Shown here piece after piece: positions 7,571-10,969 of a DNA stretch of 10,969 nt. The stretch's first letter is position 1, and each line of letters begins with the position of its first letter. The notes beneath the pieces are model-generated. The model worked only from the letters and a program-made list of their open reading frames with translations. It had not been told where the DNA came from and searched no databases. The stretch comes from Methanobacteriaceae archaeon (GTDB lineage: Archaea > Methanobacteriota > Methanobacteria > Methanobacteriales > Methanobacteriaceae), in NCBI GenBank assembly GCA_900766745.1, contig CAAFWR010000092.1, forward strand, positions 1 to 10,969, given 5' to 3'. A program made the position numbers and the translations under genes.

Positions 7571-7582
7571 GGTTAATTAACC
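7571..7582. promoter_or_regulatory. Perfect 12-bp palindrome, candidate operator of the Tad-type pair
   Basis: GGTTAATTAACC is a perfect palindrome in the divergent region. On the minus strand it lies just downstream of a TATA-like GTATATTAAT (read from 7594 to 7585) and upstream of the expected start near 7563, the position where an archaeal repressor would act. A further TTAACC half-site lies at 7541-7546, in the leader of the ATPase gene. It sits about 60 bp upstream of the TATA candidate for the methyltransferase, so it is less likely to control that gene. Confidence 0.45.
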
Positions 7583-7584
7583 TC

Positions 7585-7594
7585 ATTAATATAC
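7585..7594 (-). promoter_or_regulatory. TATA box candidate for the ATPase/platform operon
   Basis: The minus strand reads GTATATTAAT. Transcription about 25 nt further on would begin near 7563, giving a leader of about 26 nt. Another TATA-like stretch at 7553-7560 would place the start inside the coding region and is therefore less suitable. Confidence 0.4.
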
Positions 7595-7633
7595 TTTTTA
7601 TTGGATTTAAACTTATTAATACAGGTTTGATGC

Positions 7634-7645
7634 AATATTTAATTA
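7634..7645 (+). promoter_or_regulatory. TATA box candidate for the methyltransferase; likely leaderless
   Basis: AATATTTAATTA is centred about 29 nt before the ATG at 7669. There is no SD sequence in front of that ATG, so a leaderless mRNA starting at the A of ATG is the simplest reading. Confidence 0.4.
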
Positions 7646-7668
7646 GGATTAAAATAAATACTATAATT

Positions 7669-8544
7669 ATGAATGAAGATTTAAATCCCTGCGAAAATTG
7701 TCAGGATATTCAGATTAAAAAATTCTCCCCAATCGTTGATTATCCAGATTATGATGAGTTATCTCCTGACTTTTTAAGATGCAGTTGCGGAAAAAGGCCA
7801 TTGGATGTTGTCATGGCCCATATATTGAAAATAATGATTGAAGAAAAGATAGTTGGTGATAATGCAACACTTAGAAGAAATTCACCAGTACCGATTCCTG
7901 CATTTTGTTACAGTACACTAAATCCTCAGTTTATAAATAGGGAGGCACTAATACTGATTCACCCTGATTTTAATAAAAAAGTAGCTGAAAGATTATTTTT
8001 AGAGGTGCCAGAGGTTAAAGGTGTTTTAAAAGGGAGTCCTGCAGATACTGTTGGAATAGTAGATAAAGATGCCCCATGCTTTGAATTTGAATTGCTGTCA
8101 GGTAAAAGTGATAGGACTGACGTATTGAGAACATTAATAGGGGAAAAAATCACTATTTCCAAAGACCAGCAAAATACTCATATAGAAGTAGCATCAACAA
8201 CAGAACAAAAGCTGTTAAAGCTCTATAACTATCTCCAGAAACATGATTTTGAGACTGCAGTAGATGGAATGTGCGGATCTGGTGCAATAGGGATATTCCT
8301 AATAAAATATGGATTTAAAAAAGTAATATTCAATGATATCAATCCTCAGGCCATTAAAAACCTTAAAAATAATTTAAAGTTAAATAATATCAGTGAAGAG
8401 CATTACGAAATTCATAATGCAGCTATTGAAGACTTGGATTTGCCGGAAGTTGATCTGGCTATTATTGATCCTTTTCCAAATGTAGATACAGCTGATATTG
8501 AAGAGAAACTCTCAAATATTGCATCTAATGTTTTAGTAATCTGA
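7669..8544 (+). CDS. Class I SAM-dependent methyltransferase with N-terminal Cys motif
   Basis: From the chosen ATG the protein has 291 residues. C8-x-x-C11 and C38-x-C40 could together bind a zinc ion. A middle region (about 45-180) is of unknown fold. The C-terminal third is a Rossmann methyltransferase: motif I VDGMCGSGAIGI (198-209), motif II VIFNDINPQAI (219-229) and motif IV DPFP (267-270). The ND-x-x-P-x-A-I motif II and DPF motif IV recall tRNA methyltransferases of the Trm1/Trm5 type more than protein methyltransferases, though such genes are often labelled as ribosomal protein L11 methyltransferases. An RNA target is my inference. The frame is open upstream to 7561, but those 36 residues have no SD, overlap the promoter region, and are low-complexity Ile/Leu/Asn-rich. 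The 3' end overlaps the convergent polymerase gene by 20 bp. Confidence 0.75.
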   Translation: MNEDLNPCENCQDIQIKKFSPIVDYPDYDELSPDFLRCSCGKRPLDVVMAHILKIMIEEKIVGDNATLRRNSPVPIPAFCYSTLNPQFINREALILIHPDFNKKVAERLFLEVPEVKGVLKGSPADTVGIVDKDAPCFEFELLSGKSDRTDVLRTLIGEKITISKDQQNTHIEVASTTEQKLLKLYNYLQKHDFETAVDGMCGSGAIGIFLIKYGFKKVIFNDINPQAIKNLKNNLKLNNISEEHYEIHNAAIEDLDLPEVDLAIIDPFPNVDTADIEEKLSNIASNVLVI

Positions 8545-9811
8545 AGATATAGACTCCATAAATCACAATAGCTATTGCAAAATATACTAGAACCTGAATA
8601 TCAAGTATGCCTGTTTCTACGCCAAGAATAGAATAAGTTAAAAGAAGGCTATAAAGACCAATATAAAAGTAATTCTTTGTTCTATTCATTATTTTAAAAC
8701 CAATGCCTAAAATAAAACCGAGAATGCCCATTTCAATGGCTACTCCAATTCGGCCGTAATCAACAACCATCTGGCCAATTAGTGTTGGTGTTACTGTAAC
8801 TTCAGTTCTCCATGAAATTAGCTTTCCAATCATCATACGAGGTCCCAATTCACTTCCAGGAATGGAACTGGCTATTAATGATCCTTTTGTTAATCCGAAA
8901 TCATTTCCGATGAAGTTTAATAAATCAAGAACATGTAAAGTAAAATCGGCTCTTGATTGAAGGGTGTAAAATGGACTTGTAGCAGCACTAATAGTATATT
9001 CATGTAATGATCTGAAGTATCCAATTCCAATAATGGCTCCTACCCCAATTAATGCACCAATAACCACTTCCCATGAAGATAGGACATTGCCGTAATATCC
9101 TATAATAATCATAATAAGAAGAACTGCAAGTAGAGGTGTCCTATAACCTAAAGCCAATAAAAATACAGAACTTATAACAATCAAAACCAGAAATCTAAAT
9201 CTAACTTGACTGCGGCTTATTTTGTTTTCCTTATAATAATTAAGGTAAACACTTCCAAGAATACAGATTCCTGGAATAATTAAAAATACAGGCATTGTAA
9301 AGGCAGGTTTAAGCAAATATCTAATTGATGGTTTTAAAATAGGAATTCCACCAACAGAAGCAATGCTCACAAAGAAGAAAGCTATGGATATTAACATTAG
9401 ACAAAATCCAATGCTATACATGTCTTTTGAATCGAAGTTAATTTTAGGTTTTTCTGGTAATTTTCCAGCAACAAATCTTGGTAGAATACATGATCCAATA
9501 AAGAAGAAGATGAAAGCTATTCCAATAGTCAGTACTAAGCTTGCAGTAAGTCTATTTAATGATAATATTAAAAATATGGCAAATGCCAATAAAACAATCA
9601 ATGGTGAGAAAAGATAATTCTTGATTATCTTATTTTTAGCTAAAAAATTTAAAAAGTTTTCAGAAGGATACAGTCCTTTAAAATAGCTATTGACCCACTG
9701 ATTTTCAATAAAACTTAAAATAGAAAAAAGGGTGCTGAAAATAAAAGATTTGCGAAATTCTTCAGCAATCCTATTTAATCCCTTTGTTAATTTGGAATAG
9801 ATTAAACTCAT
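8525..9811 (-). CDS. Archaeal oligosaccharide repeat-unit (O-antigen-like) polymerase
   Basis: This 428-residue protein has roughly 10-12 membrane helices. LALGYRTPLLAVLL (about 219-232) and RADFTLHVLDLL (about 288-299), followed by a long extracytoplasmic loop with PGSELGPRMMIGK, match the archaeal family annotated as putative O-antigen polymerase / oligosaccharide repeat unit polymerase (formerly DUF70). Such Wzy-like enzymes join lipid-linked oligosaccharide units on the outer face of the membrane. The product here could be a surface polysaccharide or glycan; the window holds no flippase or glycosyltransferase to define it. It is the last gene of a three-gene operon and starts 11 nt after the preceding stop, with only a weak TGGT upstream of its ATG. 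Its last codons overlap the end of the methyltransferase gene on the other strand. Confidence 0.82.
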   Translation of the reverse strand: MSLIYSKLTKGLNRIAEEFRKSFIFSTLFSILSFIENQWVNSYFKGLYPSENFLNFLAKNKIIKNYLFSPLIVLLAFAIFLILSLNRLTASLVLTIGIAFIFFFIGSCILPRFVAGKLPEKPKINFDSKDMYSIGFCLMLISIAFFFVSIASVGGIPILKPSIRYLLKPAFTMPVFLIIPGICILGSVYLNYYKENKISRSQVRFRFLVLIVISSVFLLALGYRTPLLAVLLIMIIIGYYGNVLSSWEVVIGALIGVGAIIGIGYFRSLHEYTISAATSPFYTLQSRADFTLHVLDLLNFIGNDFGLTKGSLIASSIPGSELGPRMMIGKLISWRTEVTVTPTLIGQMVVDYGRIGVAIEMGILGFILGIGFKIMNRTKNYFYIGLYSLLLTYSILGVETGILDIQVLVYFAIAIVIYGVYIFRLLKH

Positions 9812-9822
9812 AATTTTACCAT

Positions 9823-10599
9823 TTAATAAGTTTTAACATTCAAAACATTAAAATTGTTTTCAATAAATTGCTTTTCAGAAGCAGTGCAGTTATAGACTCT
9901 AAGGTAGATTTTTTCAGTTACTCCATTTACATTGCCTAAAATAGTATCTGCATCATTTAAATCCGCCGGTGTGGCCCTAACAATTAATAACTTTTGAGTT
10001 AAACCAACATTAGTGGTTTTTATTGAAATTCTACCATTATCATATAAGCTATTTATCAATTCCTGATATTTTAAACTATCAAGGCCATCGACAGTTAACT
10101 CGGTTGTAAGAACATAATTTGAATAATTATTCAATTTGCTGTTCAAATCATTAATTGAGCTAATGTTAGTTGAATTTATTGTAAACTCTATTGTTTCGTT
10201 GTATTCAGAGCCATCTACTTCAAGAGACATTTTATCAATGTAAATATCAGCTTTTACAACATCCTTATATAATCCGCATAGATATGTCTCATTACCTGAT
10301 TTAACTAATACTTTAACATTGGATCCCCGATCATCATCCATCCAAACTATTTCTCCTTTTATATTGATAGGTTCGTTATTGGAGCTATTTATTCCTTCTA
10401 TTGATGTTTTTACCACCTTATTTTGATTATAGTAAGATAAATACTTCTCAACTACTTTGTTAAGGGTAGAAGAATCGTAGGAAGTTGCTTCTGTTTCATC
10501 TTGATCATCTGATGTAATATGAATAAATGCAAATATAACTGCAGCTATTACGATAATTATAATCAAATAGTCAATTAATGTAAATTTTGGTTTTTTCAT
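9823..10599 (-). CDS. Membrane-anchored extracellular protein of unknown function (DUF4330-like)
   Basis: This 258-residue protein starts MKKPKFTLIDYL, followed by one membrane helix (about 9-28), then an acidic linker and a domain expected outside the cell. The FTLIDYLIIIIVI anchor and the following beta-rich region resemble DUF4330 proteins, but I hold that only weakly. The exterior part has seven N-x-[ST] sequons (N71, N103, N134, N142, N145, N158, N237), fitting an exported, possibly N-glycosylated protein. Single cysteines occur at 108 and 238. It lies between a ferredoxin gene (16-nt gap) and the polymerase gene (11-nt gap), so it may help the polymerase, for example as a periplasm-side partner or chain-length factor; that is inference. 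The ATG has AAAGG about 12 nt upstream, overlapping the end of the ferredoxin gene. Confidence 0.7.
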   Translation of the reverse strand: MKKPKFTLIDYLIIIIVIAAVIFAFIHITSDDQDETEATSYDSSTLNKVVEKYLSYYNQNKVVKTSIEGINSSNNEPINIKGEIVWMDDDRGSNVKVLVKSGNETYLCGLYKDVVKADIYIDKMSLEVDGSEYNETIEFTINSTNISSINDLNSKLNNYSNYVLTTELTVDGLDSLKYQELINSLYDNGRISIKTTNVGLTQKLLIVRATPADLNDADTILGNVNGVTEKIYLRVYNCTASEKQFIENNFNVLNVKTY

Positions 10600-10615
10600 G
10601 TTTATTCAAACCTTT

Positions 10616-10792
10616 TTATTCATCTTCTTCGTATATAGCACCAACACCACAAACTTCTATACATTCTCCGCATTTATTGCACTTGTCAGGATGAATTACT
10701 ATGTTATATACTTTTTGTTCAATTGCTTCTTCAGGACATACGTCAATACAGTCTTTACAAACAGCACATTCTTCATTATCAATTTTAATCAA
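10616..10792 (-). CDS. Small 2[4Fe-4S] ferredoxin
   Basis: With the start I prefer, this is a 58-residue clostridial-type ferredoxin with two complete cluster motifs. The first is C-x2-C-x2-C-x3-C-P (C9, C12, C15, C19) and the second C-x2-C-x2-C-x3-C-G (C38, C41, C44, C48). All eight ligands are present, so it should carry two low-potential clusters and serve as a cytoplasmic electron carrier. The usual proline after the second motif is glycine. Two in-frame TTG codons compete as starts. The one at 10792 has GGTG 7 nt upstream, while the one at 10798 has it only 1 nt away, so I chose 10792; the difference is two residues. It is the first gene of the operon leading to the polymerase, an unusual partner for a ferredoxin. 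Confidence 0.88.
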   Translation of the reverse strand: MIKIDNEECAVCKDCIDVCPEEAIEQKVYNIVIHPDKCNKCGECIEVCGVGAIYEEDE

Positions 10793-10832
10793 AGTCAAAC
10801 ACCATAAACTTGTTTAATAAAAAATTGTTTAT

Positions 10833-10840
10833 TATATAAA
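10833..10840 (-). promoter_or_regulatory. TATA box (TTTATATA) of the ferredoxin-polymerase operon
   Basis: On the minus strand TTTATATA matches the archaeal consensus exactly. Transcription should begin near 10810, giving a leader of about 18 nt that contains the GGTG ribosome-binding site. It is the clearest promoter in the window. No promoter is visible between the three genes that follow. Confidence 0.6.
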
Positions 10841-10962
10841 AATCTATTTTTAATTATTTATAATATTTTTTCTTTCATCCGAATTATTAATCAAAACCTG
10901 TTTAAAGTTTTTGTTTATTATTTTGTTTGGTAAATTAATATTCGTACTTGGGGGATAGTAAT

Positions 10963-10969
10963 ATGTTTC
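10963..10969 (+). CDS. Possible start of a gene running off the right edge
   Basis: An ATG at 10963 follows GGGGGAT (10950-10956) at a plausible distance, and TTTAAAG at 10901-10907 could be its TATA box. Only seven bases of the putative gene are in view, so no product can be named. Confidence 0.25.

Noticed and set aside
7561..7668. A 36-residue N-terminal extension of the methyltransferase starting at a TTG
   Set aside because: It has no SD, covers the promoter and palindrome, and is low-complexity and hydrophobic. The ATG at 7669 starts just before the first cysteine pair and has a TATA-like box at the right distance for a leaderless mRNA.
1..10969. CRISPR array, insertion sequence, tRNA or rRNA gene, integrase or toxin-antitoxin pair
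   Set aside because: Looked for on both strands; no regularly spaced repeats, transposase motifs, cloverleaf or rRNA-like sequence were seen.

Overview
The window looks like a piece of a methanogen chromosome from the order Methanobacteriales, probably Methanobrevibacter or a close relative. The DNA is very AT-rich, and several genes have archaeal TATA boxes close to TTTAWATA. Some genes carry GGTG or GGAGG ribosome-binding sites, while others look leaderless. The gene families also fit: a DUF4012-type membrane protein, an archaeal lone TctA-family permease, an archaeal oligosaccharide repeat-unit polymerase and a small 2[4Fe-4S] ferredoxin. This assignment rests on recognising families by eye, not on any search.

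Layout. 1-234 is the end of something unseen plus the promoter region of an efflux operon. 235-1880 (+) is an MFS drug/metabolite exporter followed 11 nt later by a MarR-family regulator. 1927-2925 (+) is an M48 metallopeptidase carrying three tandem zinc-ribbon modules at its C-terminus. 2939-4189 (-) is a convergent TctA-like multi-pass permease. 4190-4440 is a divergent promoter region. 4441-5166 (+) is a DUF4012 (LCP-like) membrane-anchored extracellular protein with a TTG start and a near-perfect Shine-Dalgarno (SD) sequence. 5184-7537 (-) is a two-gene secretion/pilus pair: a CpaF/TadA-type ATPase and a single-domain TadC-type platform protein, overlapping by 4 nt. 7538-7668 is a divergent promoter region holding a perfect 12-bp palindrome. 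7669-8544 (+) is a Cys-motif-containing class I methyltransferase. 8525-10792 (-) is an operon of ferredoxin, a sequon-rich secreted or anchored protein, and an oligosaccharide repeat-unit polymerase. A new (+) gene may start at the right edge (10963).

How it fits together. Much of the window concerns the cell envelope: an exporter, a permease, an LCP-like extracellular protein, a Tad-type assembly motor and a glycan polymerase with a partner predicted to be extracellular. Nothing here is an obvious mobile element, CRISPR array or defence island, and I see no rRNA or tRNA. The most interesting points are the M48 peptidase/zinc-ribbon fusion, the minimal Tad pair with a palindromic operator candidate, and the ferredoxin/anchored protein/polymerase operon. 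These are unusual combinations, and I do not claim to see a complete new system.
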